A stretch of DNA of 9,940 bases from UBA4742 sp002403895. GTDB taxonomy: Bacteria; Actinomycetota; Acidimicrobiia; Acidimicrobiales; Acidimicrobilacustridaceae. The DNA is taken from positions 1-9,940 of the forward strand of contig DAISGD010000084.1 of the NCBI GenBank assembly GCA_036823295.1, written 5' to 3'. This document shows, in pieces, positions 1-6,206 of this stretch (position 1 is the first letter of the stretch; each line of letters starts with the position of its first letter). Under the pieces are notes generated by a model. The model was not told the origin of the DNA. It ran no database searches and saw only the letters and a program-made list of their open reading frames with translations. The translations under genes and the position numbers were made by a program.

Positions 1-1
1 C

Positions 2-322
2 TTGCAGGGCCACCGCTACCGGGCGATCCTCGACCAGGTGGTGGCCGCCGGCCCCGTCGAACGGATCGGGTCGAGCTGGCTCCCGGTGGCTCTCGACGAG
101 CCGGCCGAGCCCGTCACCCTCGAGCCCTATGTGGATCCGGCCGACCACCCCGCGGAACCTTCGCCACCATCGCCCCCTACGGCGGTCCCGCCCCCGGTGC
201 CGGCCGGCCTCGACCGGATCGCCGGCCTGGCGCGCCGCGGCGTTGCCAGCGTGCGCTCGGACGGCATCGCCACCGCTTCGCGCAAGGCGCTGGCCAAGGC
301 CCGCTCCCGGCTGATCCGTTAG
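2..322 (+). CDS. C-terminal end of an unidentified protein (5' end outside the window)
   Basis: This open frame enters from the left edge and ends at TAG (320-322), so only the last 106 or so residues are visible. I do not recognise the family. The first ~35 residues look like the end of a folded domain. A Pro/Ala-rich linker follows (about residues 36-68, with PSPPSPPT and VPPPVPAG). The protein ends in a basic, probably amphipathic helix rich in Arg, Lys and Ala (about residues 69-106, ending SRKALAKARSRLIR). Similar basic helical tails close the two methyltransferases in this window, and many surface-glycan glycosyltransferases and methyltransferases end this way. A polysaccharide enzyme is therefore plausible, but that is inference from context. 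The TTG at base 2 should not be taken as a real start. The next gene lies 45 bases downstream on the same strand. Confidence 0.6.
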   Translation: MQGHRYRAILDQVVAAGPVERIGSSWLPVALDEPAEPVTLEPYVDPADHPAEPSPPSPPTAVPPPVPAGLDRIAGLARRGVASVRSDGIATASRKALAKARSRLIR

Positions 323-338
323 CTCGCACGACTGGCGT

Positions 339-359
339 TCTCCCCCCCAGCCGGGGAGA
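339..359 (+). promoter_or_regulatory. Hairpin covering the ribosome binding site of the 97-residue gene
   Basis: TCTCCCC (339-345) and GGGGAGA (353-359) are perfect inverted repeats: a 7-bp, GC-rich stem with a 7-nt loop. The right arm is the Shine-Dalgarno sequence GGGGAG (353-358), placed 8-9 nt before the GTG at 368. A folded transcript would hide the ribosome binding site. No T-run follows, so an intrinsic terminator is unlikely. A regulatory role is inference, and C-runs and G-runs pair easily by chance in such GC-rich DNA. Confidence 0.35.
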
Positions 360-367
360 CTGACGCG

Positions 368-661
368 GTGGAGACGCTGGTGGAGGCCATGAACCGGCTG
401 CGAGCCCTCGGCTACGACGTGGATCTCAGCGCCGCCCCCGGCGGGCAACTGCGATGCGGGGCCTGCGACGAGCTGGTCGACGCGGCGCGGGCCACGATCG
501 ACGAGATCGTCCGCTTCGAGGGCGACTCCAATCCCGACGACGAGGCGATCCTCGCCGCCATCTCCATGCCCAGCGGGCACCGGGGGCTTTACACCTCGGC
601 CTACGGTACCGACGTCACGGCCGACGATGCCGAGGTCCTCCAGGCCCTCGCCCGCCGTTAG
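368..661 (+). CDS. Small conserved hypothetical protein with RFEG-SNPDDE motif
   Basis: This is a 97-residue soluble protein with no signal peptide or membrane segment. It starts at GTG 368, chosen because GGGGAG lies 8-9 nt upstream. Visible landmarks are an N-terminal helix with RALGYDVDL (12-20), a CxxC pair (Cys30, Cys33), the acidic motif RFEGDSNPDDEAIL (49-62), and AYGTD (78-82) near the end. The pattern (helix plus GY-D, then RFEG-SNPDD-AIL, then AYG) resembles from memory a family of ~90-residue proteins, common in Bacteroidetes, often labelled 'phosphoribosylpyrophosphate synthetase'. That label looks wrong, because the protein is far too short and lacks the PRPP-binding loop. The family's function is unknown to me. 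The CxxC could bind metal or be redox-active, but a single pair is weak evidence. It sits between polysaccharide genes without obvious functional linkage. Confidence 0.8.
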   Translation: METLVEAMNRLRALGYDVDLSAAPGGQLRCGACDELVDAARATIDEIVRFEGDSNPDDEAILAAISMPSGHRGLYTSAYGTDVTADDAEVLQALARR

Positions 662-701
662 GTTCGGCGTCCCGACCAGCATTGTGTGAGACAGTCGGGC
701 G

Positions 702-1721
702 ATGAACCCTCCGATCGACACGACCGAGTTGCCGTTGTGGCTCGTGAACGCCGGCGTGGCCGAGGGTCGAGGCCTGGAGGTCGGCCCGCTGAACAAACCC
801 CGACTGGCCAAGGATCGGTTCAGGGTCCAGTACGTTGACCACGCCTCGACCGAGGACCTACGCCAGAAGTACGCGTCGGACGATGCCATGCGCGACCACC
901 TCAGCGAGATCGTCGAGGTGGACTTCGTGTGGACCGGGGAGGGCCCGCTGATCGATGTGGTCGGCGATGCGGCACCCTTCGACTTCGTCTTTGCCTCTCA
1001 TGTCGCCGAGCACGTACCCGATCTGATCGGCTGGCTGCGCCAGATCGGCGAAGTGTTGGGCGACGACGGCCGGCTCTGCCTGGCCGTCCCCGACAAGCGC
1101 CTCTGCTTCGACGTGAACCGAGATCTCACGACGATGGCCGACCTGGTCGACGCCCACCTACGCGGTCTTCAGGCACCCGGGTTCCGCCAGATCTACGACT
1201 TTCACAGCCGCATCATCGAGGTGGACGCCGCTGCCCTGTGGGCCGGCAGCATCGACTACTCAGGCTGCGAGCGCACCGACCTCGACCCCGACCGGTGGGC
1301 CTACGAGCTGTGCCGCAAACACCAACAGACCGGCGAGTACGTCGACGGCCACTGCCAGGTGTTCACCCCGGCGTCGTTCCTCGATGTGTACGCCCGGCTC
1401 GTCGCTCTCGATCTGATCGAGTACCGGATCGCGGAGTTCCAACCATCGGTGCCCGGCACCATCGAGTTCCGGGCGACGCTGGCCAAAATGGCGGCTTCGA
1501 TGCCCGCCGCCGAACGACGGCAGATCCAACTGGCGTCCATTCCCTCCTTCGACGACACGGTCCCTCGGCCTAGAGTCGGTGCCCCCGCGCCGGGCGAAGC
1601 GCTCCCCTTCTTCGGCGTGAGCGCCCGGGAGGAGTCCGTGATCCGGGCCAAGCGTCGCCTGGTGGAGTCAGCGAAGAGCTTGCTCAGTCGCGGTCGTTCG
1701 GGGTCCGGCGGAACGGCCTGA
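702..1721 (+). CDS. Class I SAM-dependent methyltransferase (surface-glycan type)
   Basis: This 339-residue protein is predicted to transfer a methyl group from S-adenosylmethionine. The N-terminal half carries the Rossmann-like fold: motif I variant GLEVGPL (24-30), YVDHAST (44-50) at the end of strand 2, and FDFVFASHVAEHVPD (93-107) as the motif 4 region. The order GLEVGPL, YVDH, ASHVAEHVPDLIGWL, AVPDKRLCFD (128-137) is characteristic of a methyltransferase family often found in O-antigen and exopolysaccharide loci. The C-terminal part (about 160-300) would be the acceptor-specific region. The protein ends in a basic helix (about 315-335). The acceptor cannot be read; a sugar or glycan is inferred from the neighbours. 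The ATG at 702 has no good Shine-Dalgarno. GACAGT at 690-695 could be a weak -10 for a leaderless transcript. Its last 38 bases overlap the convergent methyltransferase gene. Confidence 0.85.
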   Translation: MNPPIDTTELPLWLVNAGVAEGRGLEVGPLNKPRLAKDRFRVQYVDHASTEDLRQKYASDDAMRDHLSEIVEVDFVWTGEGPLIDVVGDAAPFDFVFASHVAEHVPDLIGWLRQIGEVLGDDGRLCLAVPDKRLCFDVNRDLTTMADLVDAHLRGLQAPGFRQIYDFHSRIIEVDAAALWAGSIDYSGCERTDLDPDRWAYELCRKHQQTGEYVDGHCQVFTPASFLDVYARLVALDLIEYRIAEFQPSVPGTIEFRATLAKMAASMPAAERRQIQLASIPSFDDTVPRPRVGAPAPGEALPFFGVSAREESVIRAKRRLVESAKSLLSRGRSGSGGTA

Positions 1722-2733
1722 CGACCCGCTTGAGCTTGGCCAGGGCACTGGTCAGCTGATCGGCCAGGCTGACGTTGAGTTCGGTGAGGGCGTCGACCTT
1801 GGCGTGGAGGTGCCCGATCTCGGAGCGCAACGAGGCGACCTCGCGCAGGATCTGGTCCAGCCTCGGAACGGTGTCCTGGCGCACGGCCTCGGGCCCATCG
1901 GCAGCCAGCAGGGCCGACAGGATGACCGGTACCGCCAGACTCTGCTCACCGGCCCCGACAGGGGGCGGTTCGCCGGCATCTGGAGCACCGCCGGTGCGGG
2001 CGATGACGAGGTGACGGTAGAACGGCGCCTGGTCGTTGCGATCAGCGAAGGCGTAGTTGTAGAGCGTGTCGTAGCCCTCGCTCAGCGGCCGCAGCGCGGG
2101 ACGGGCTTCGAGCTGGAAGCGCAGCAGCATCATGGTCAGCCAGTCCGACAGGTTGCCGGCGCCGACCGTCATGACCTCGGCGCCCCCTTGGAGCAGGTCC
2201 GCGATGGCGGCCTCGAGGTCGGGCAGCCCGAAGCGACGATGCTCCTCGAGTTGGGGTTGCTCGGCGCCGAGCGCGATGAGCGCGTAGCGACGCACCAACT
2301 CCTCGACACCGGCCACCCCGGGGGTGTCGAAGGGGGCGGCCACCACCACCAGATCCCGGCTCACCCGGCGCAGCTCCGACAAGAAGGCGGGGCGGCGGAG
2401 CGGCGCGACGTGTTCGAGCACATCGCTGCTGACCACGGCGTCGAAGGCGGCGTCGGGGAACGGCAGCCGGGTGCCGTCGGCCAGCGCCGCCGGCGTGCCC
2501 GGAAGGCGCTGCGCCTCGAGCTGCACATCGATGCCCACGACGTCGAGTTCGGGATCGAACGTGCCGAGGTGTCCCGCGGTGTCACCTACGTCGAGCACGC
2601 GGTGGTGACCCGGGCCGAGAGAGGCGCGCACCGCCCGGACGATGGCCGCGTAGCGGGCGTAGCGGTCGAACGACGTCCACGCCATGTCGGGGTGGACGAT
2701 GCCGGCCAGTTCGGTTCGAAAACGCTCGCTCAC
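1684..2733 (-). CDS. SAM-dependent methyltransferase with C-terminal coiled coil
   Basis: This is a 349-residue protein if started at GTG 2733. I chose that start because GGAG (minus strand, 2746-2743) lies 9 nt upstream. An in-frame GTG at 2793 would add 20 Pro/Gly-rich residues but has no clear ribosome binding site. The methyltransferase fold occupies about residues 20-235: motif I VLDVGDTAGHLG (46-57), acidic residue after strand 2 in GID (67-69), ADGTRLPFPD (85-94), then FDAVVSSDVLEHV (97-109), a typical Methyltransf_11 layout. A linker of about 50 residues leads to a predicted coiled coil (about 292-338, with SLRSEIGHLHAKVDALTEL) and a basic end. The coiled coil could tether the enzyme to a partner or the membrane; this is inference. 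It is last in the four-gene minus-strand operon, 76 bases after the GT-C gene. Its likely role is methylating a glycan or glycan precursor, substrate unknown. Confidence 0.85.
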   Translation of the reverse strand: MSERFRTELAGIVHPDMAWTSFDRYARYAAIVRAVRASLGPGHHRVLDVGDTAGHLGTFDPELDVVGIDVQLEAQRLPGTPAALADGTRLPFPDAAFDAVVSSDVLEHVAPLRRPAFLSELRRVSRDLVVVAAPFDTPGVAGVEELVRRYALIALGAEQPQLEEHRRFGLPDLEAAIADLLQGGAEVMTVGAGNLSDWLTMMLLRFQLEARPALRPLSEGYDTLYNYAFADRNDQAPFYRHLVIARTGGAPDAGEPPPVGAGEQSLAVPVILSALLAADGPEAVRQDTVPRLDQILREVASLRSEIGHLHAKVDALTELNVSLADQLTSALAKLKRVVRPFRRTPNDRD

Positions 2734-2742
2734 GGTCAGGGG

Positions 2743-2746
2743 CTCC
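2743..2746 (-). promoter_or_regulatory. Ribosome binding site deciding the methyltransferase start at 2733
   Basis: On the minus strand GGAG is followed by 9 nt and then GTG (2733-2731). This spacing favours the shorter reading of the gene over the GTG at 2793, which lacks a comparable site. Confidence 0.5.
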
Positions 2747-2809
2747 AGGAGGTCGGGAGAACCAGGACCACGATAGGGCCAGCCGGGTGGCACCCGGAAA
2801 CGGAGGTGC

Positions 2810-4972
2810 TCACAGATAGAAGCGTTCGACGATGAGACCCATGGCGATCACGTTGAGCACGCCCATGGCCGTGGCCACCACCCCCATGGGGATCAGCGGG
2901 TTCAGCTTGGGGATGAGTCTGCGCAGGGCTACCACCGGCAGCACCAGCACGACGGGCACGGTCATCAGGGCGTACCGGCCCTGGACGAAGCTGAGATCGC
3001 CAACCCGCACGTACCACTCGTACATGAGCACGTAGAGCTCGCCCAGGGTGGCCGCCACGATGAGCAGACACACCGCCGTGCCCCAGGCCAGGTCGGCGGC
3101 CAACGGGTCCATCAGCGGTCCCCGGCCCCGCCAGCCCACGTACAGATCGCGCACGAACACCAGTGCCCAGACGATCACGATCGCCGAGCCGACCAGCACG
3201 GCACCCACCATGATCCCGTGGATCACGTCGGGAAAGGGTGTGTTGATCCACCCGAAGTTGCCCCAGAATTGGTCGATCCAGTTGGCCCGGACGGCCTTGA
3301 ACGAGTGGTCCTTCAAGACGTGGAAGAAGTCGCCGATCGTGCGCTCCCCGGCGGTCTGGTCCTGCAGACCCACCCCGGCGTAGCCGTAGGCAGCGGAGAA
3401 GACGAACCACACGCCGTAGGTGGCGAGCACTCCACCGGCCGCCGTGATCGCTTCCCACCACCACGGCGCCGGCCGGCAGCCGCGCCGCCGACCCACGATC
3501 CACGCCAGGAAGATGGCCGGGGCGAAGGCCAAGCCCAGCGGCTTGGTCAACAAGCCCAGGCCGAAGGCCAACCCGGCGGCGGCCGGGATCCATCGCGACC
3601 GCTGGCGGGCCGTCAACAACACGGCCAGGAAACCACATGCCGCCCCCGCGGCGATCGTGCCGGCGTCGTTGTTGATCACCGCCGTCTGCTGGCTGAGCAT
3701 CGGATGCAGAGCGACCGCCGCTCCCAGCAACAGCGCAACGGACTCGCGTCCGAGGAACAGGAGTCGGGCCGTGCGTACGGCGAAGTAGACGGCGACCGCG
3801 CCGAGGAGCACACTCCACAGCCGCATGGCTCCCAGCTTCACGTCCAGTCCGCCCGGTGTGACCAGATAGATGAGGGCTGGCACCGCGTAGTACGCCGGCG
3901 TGTACCCGGATGCGGGAGTGTCACCGTTCGAGTGCTCCTGGCGGGCCGTGTCCTTCAGCGTCTGGTGGTCGTCGGTGGCATCGCTGCCGTAGTCGGCTCG
4001 ATCGCTGCGAGCCACGTCCCCCTGATGGAAGATCCGGGAGGCGGCGGTCAGCTCCTCGCTGTAGATGCTCAGCTCGCCACGGGGGCTCCCCCGCTTGGGG
4101 ATGGCATGGTCGATGGCCAGGAACTGGGCGTAGGCCACATGGGCCCCTTCATCGACGCCCAGCAGGGGCGGGATGAGGACCGACCACAGCACGCCCTTCA
4201 CCACCACGAACGCCAACAGCACGAGCAGCCCCTTGCGCCGCGGTACCAGGGCGATGCCGGCCAACAGGGCGATGGCCCCCAAGGCCAGCAGCACCACGAA
4301 AGCGCCCCGCCGCCAGAACGGCCCATAGGCACCAATGCGGCGCAGCGCCGTGCCCAACTGGTCGAAGGCGAAGGCGCCGCGGCCGTAGTCACTGTGCACC
4401 TCGACGGCCAGCGTGGCCGGCTGGCCGTCGGTGCGCCGGGCCGCCGGCTCGGTCTGCGTGGGTGTGCCCGCGAACAGGGTGATGGGATCAGACGCCTCGG
4501 CCGACAGCGAAACCTGAAGCAGGTAGGTGCGACCCTTCGAGTCGGCCTGCGGAGCCATCGTGGCCACCGACATCAGCTCCGCGTCTTTGATGCGGGGCAC
4601 CGGGATCACGGACACCGCCACCGGGGTCCCCTCCGGGCTGAGGAGTTGGACGACGACGGTCCCGGTGCCTTTCACGTGGTACGTGCCGAACCGGACCGTC
4701 ACCTGCGAGAGACCGTCGGCGTCGGCCACGAAAGACTGCTCGACGCCCTGGCCGGCGGTGAAGCCGGGCAACCCCTTCGTATCCATCAGGCTCTGGTGCT
4801 CGGTCTGGTCGGCCTGGACCGAGCCGCCGGGGCGGACCAGCACCGCGCCGACCACGAACAGGGTGCCGGCCAGGATCAGCAGCGCCCAGCGCCAGCGATG
4901 CGGGCTCTCGACCGGCCCGCCATCATCGGTCTCGATACGCGGCGGCGCGGCGGCGCCGACAGGGGCTGTCAC
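2810..4972 (-). CDS. DUF2142-family GT-C-like membrane glycosyltransferase with N-terminal extracytoplasmic domain
   Basis: This is a 720-residue polytopic membrane protein. One N-terminal membrane segment (about 29-46) is followed by ~170 residues outside the membrane (about 47-215), rich in alternating hydrophobic strands and resembling a beta-sandwich. About ten further membrane segments run from 222 to the C-terminus. Landmarks of the DUF2142/GT-C type are DEGAH (274-278) in the first loop after a membrane helix, YTPAYYAVPALIY (357-369), INND (433-436), TKPLG (476-480), FWGNFGW (569-575) and QGRY (664-667). GT-C enzymes use polyprenyl-phosphate sugars on the outer face, and an acidic residue in that first loop is usually catalytic, so Asp274 or Glu275 is the candidate. 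The start is GTG 4972, directly abutting the TAG of the DUF2304 gene (0 nt), suggesting translational coupling; the Shine-Dalgarno is poor. Family assignment is firm; the transferred sugar and acceptor are unknown. Confidence 0.85.
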   Translation of the reverse strand: MTAPVGAAAPPRIETDDGGPVESPHRWRWALLILAGTLFVVGAVLVRPGGSVQADQTEHQSLMDTKGLPGFTAGQGVEQSFVADADGLSQVTVRFGTYHVKGTGTVVVQLLSPEGTPVAVSVIPVPRIKDAELMSVATMAPQADSKGRTYLLQVSLSAEASDPITLFAGTPTQTEPAARRTDGQPATLAVEVHSDYGRGAFAFDQLGTALRRIGAYGPFWRRGAFVVLLALGAIALLAGIALVPRRKGLLVLLAFVVVKGVLWSVLIPPLLGVDEGAHVAYAQFLAIDHAIPKRGSPRGELSIYSEELTAASRIFHQGDVARSDRADYGSDATDDHQTLKDTARQEHSNGDTPASGYTPAYYAVPALIYLVTPGGLDVKLGAMRLWSVLLGAVAVYFAVRTARLLFLGRESVALLLGAAVALHPMLSQQTAVINNDAGTIAAGAACGFLAVLLTARQRSRWIPAAAGLAFGLGLLTKPLGLAFAPAIFLAWIVGRRRGCRPAPWWWEAITAAGGVLATYGVWFVFSAAYGYAGVGLQDQTAGERTIGDFFHVLKDHSFKAVRANWIDQFWGNFGWINTPFPDVIHGIMVGAVLVGSAIVIVWALVFVRDLYVGWRGRGPLMDPLAADLAWGTAVCLLIVAATLGELYVLMYEWYVRVGDLSFVQGRYALMTVPVVLVLPVVALRRLIPKLNPLIPMGVVATAMGVLNVIAMGLIVERFYL

Positions 4973-5395
4973 CTAGCGCGACGCGTCGGGGTCGGCGTCG
5001 AGCCGTCCGGACGCCATCTCGGGGCCAGGAGGTCGCGGGGCGGGCGCGGGATCGGCGATCGGTTGACCGACCGGGCCGCGAAGCAAGGCAACCTCTTCGG
5101 CCAGCACCTCGACCCGACTCTCCAGCTTGGACACGTGGATCGACAGGTTGATGCAGACGGCCAGCAGGAACAGCAGGGCCACGCCGAATACCAGGCTGGT
5201 GCCGTAGGCGATCCCGAGGGCCTGTGAGACACGATCCACCAGCGGGCGGGCCAGGCCGAGGATGAGGGCGCCGAGCCCGACCCCCAGCCACAACAGGGCG
5301 TAGCTCTCCGACAAGCGGCGCCGGCGAAGTACCTCGAGGGTGAACGCCATCAACAACACGGCGGCGATGAGCACCACCAGCTCGAGCCGGCTCAC
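4973..5395 (-). CDS. DUF2304-family small membrane protein
   Basis: This 140-residue protein has three membrane helices (about 5-21, 32-50 and 65-86). A short coiled-coil stretch follows (about 88-104, SKLESRVEVLAEEVALL), then a Pro/Asp-rich polar tail (105-140). The basic loop after helix 1 (RRRRLSESYALLWL, 24-37) and the three-helix plan ending in a coiled coil match the DUF2304 family. Members of this family are commonly encoded next to DPM1-like GT2 glycosyltransferases, as here: its GTG start overlaps the upstream GT2 stop by 4 nt (GTGA), and its TAG touches the downstream GT-C start. The biochemical role is not established. From gene order I infer an accessory subunit that holds the soluble GT2 at the membrane or hands its product to the GT-C enzyme. 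The Pro-rich tail is likely disordered. Confidence 0.85.
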   Translation of the reverse strand: MSRLELVVLIAAVLLMAFTLEVLRRRRLSESYALLWLGVGLGALILGLARPLVDRVSQALGIAYGTSLVFGVALLFLLAVCINLSIHVSKLESRVEVLAEEVALLRGPVGQPIADPAPAPRPPGPEMASGRLDADPDASR

Positions 5396-6162
5396 TGCGC
5401 GCCCTCGACGCGCTGGTAGAGCGGCCGGCGGAAGCGGTGCAACCCGATGACCAGGGTCAGGCGGGCCAGGTGGTAGAGGCTGCGACCGAAGTTGGCGGAG
5501 GGCTGGCCTCCCTTGCGGGCGTGCATCTGCACCGGGATCTCAACGACGGTGAGCCCCCAGTCGCCCGCCATGAGGAGGGCTTCGACGGTGTCGGACAGAT
5601 ACGCGCTCGGGTAACTCCGGGCGAAGCGGGTCACCGCGGCATGGGAGAAGGCCCGGAAGCCGCTGGTGGTGTCGTGGATGGGCGTACCCAGGTACCGGCT
5701 GACCCGGCGCGACAGCAGCTTCATGGACAGGCGCCGCAGGCGGGACACGTCGTAGACCGATCCGAACCTCGAGCCCACCGCCAGGTCGGCCTCCCCGTTG
5801 GTGACCAGTTCCACCAGCCGCTTGGCGTCGGTCACCTCATGCTGACCGTCGGCGTCGACCTGGGCCACCACCTGGTAGCCGTGCTCGGAGGCATAGCGGA
5901 ACCCGGTGCGCAGAGCAGCCCCGACCCCGAGGTTGAAGGGGTGGCGCAACACGATGGCCCCTGCCTGCGTGGCCACCGTGGCGGTTCGATCGTGAGAGCC
6001 GTCATCTACGACGAGGATGTCGGCCTCGAGGTGGTCGAGTACGCCCCGCACGACGGCGGCGACGGTCTCCTCCTCATTCAGGGCAGGAATGATCACGAGC
6101 AGGGAGGGCAGGACCGTTCCTTCTCTCGGGTGGACTGCGATGACAACCCTACCAACCCCCAC
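5392..6162 (-). CDS. GT2 glycosyltransferase, DPM1-like (polyprenyl-phosphate sugar synthase)
   Basis: The product is predicted to move a sugar from a nucleotide donor to polyprenyl phosphate on the cytoplasmic face. Numbered from GTG 6162 (256 residues), the GT-A motifs are PALNEEET (26-33), VVDDGS (51-56) for nucleotide binding, the metal-binding DAD of QVDADGQHEV (101-110), GSRF (130-133) and DTTSGFRAF (164-172). This is the DPM1/DPG-synthase pattern. It has no C-terminal membrane helices, so membrane attachment probably depends on its DUF2304 neighbour (4-nt overlap). The start is uncertain. GTG 6162 gives a non-conserved 17-residue extension, sits upstream of a good -10 (TAGGGT, 6151-6146) and has no ribosome binding site. 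A CTG at 6111 preceded by AGAAGGA with 6-nt spacing gives a typical start MPSLLVIIPALNEEE (239 residues). I give the longest frame but favour CTG. It is first in the minus-strand operon. The sugar is not determinable. Confidence 0.87.
   Translation of the reverse strand: MGVGRVVIAVHPREGTVLPSLLVIIPALNEEETVAAVVRGVLDHLEADILVVDDGSHDRTATVATQAGAIVLRHPFNLGVGAALRTGFRYASEHGYQVVAQVDADGQHEVTDAKRLVELVTNGEADLAVGSRFGSVYDVSRLRRLSMKLLSRRVSRYLGTPIHDTTSGFRAFSHAAVTRFARSYPSAYLSDTVEALLMAGDWGLTVVEIPVQMHARKGGQPSANFGRSLYHLARLTLVIGLHRFRRPLYQRVEGAQ
6117..6124 (-). promoter_or_regulatory. Ribosome binding site of the DPM1-like GT2 gene
   Basis: AGAAGGAA on the minus strand (6124-6117) is the only strong Shine-Dalgarno near this gene's beginning. 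Counting from the end of AGAAGGA, 6 nt separate it from the CTG at 6111. The next canonical in-frame start downstream, GTG 6096, is about 21 nt away, too far, so the site supports a non-canonical CTG start. Confidence 0.45.
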
Positions 6163-6174
6163 CGGGGCGGGGAA
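6146..6174 (-). promoter_or_regulatory. Candidate promoter of the four-gene minus-strand operon
   Basis: On the minus strand TTCCCC (6174-6169) is followed by a 17-nt spacer and TAGGGT (6151-6146), a good actinobacterial -10 (TAnnnT). Transcription would begin near 6140, leaving a ~29-nt leader that contains AGAAGGA before the CTG at 6111. The promoter would lie inside the reading frame if the GTG at 6162 were the start, which argues against that start. Confidence 0.45.
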
Positions 6175-6191
6175 TCCCCCGGCGGCTCCAC

Positions 6192-6197
6192 TAGCGT
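6192..6197 (+). promoter_or_regulatory. Candidate -10 element for a leaderless GT2 transcript
   Basis: TAGCGT (matching TAnnnT), within CTAGCGT, ends 9 nt before the GTG at 6207. No Shine-Dalgarno precedes that GTG. The spacing places transcription start at or very near the start codon, as in leaderless actinobacterial mRNAs. The same CTAGCGT precedes the GTG at 8644. No clear -35 is visible. Confidence 0.4.
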
Positions 6198-6206
6198 GTC
6201 CCGATC

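Noticed and set aside
1804..2835. 343-codon plus-strand frame opposite the second methyltransferase
   Set aside because: No recognisable motif and a composition typical of an antisense shadow. The minus strand carries clear SAM-binding motifs and a ribosome binding site.
3218..5227. Very long plus-strand open frame (669 codons) opposite the DUF2142 gene
   Set aside because: Its translation is Arg/Gly/Gln/His-rich low-complexity text with no domain. The opposite strand has a coherent 720-residue membrane protein with family motifs. Long antisense frames are expected at this GC content.
6162..6182. CCGGGG...CCCCGG inverted repeat in the divergent promoter region as a possible operator
   Set aside because: It is only 6 bp per arm, made purely of C and G, in very GC-rich DNA. 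There is no second copy at the other divergent promoter, so chance is the better explanation.
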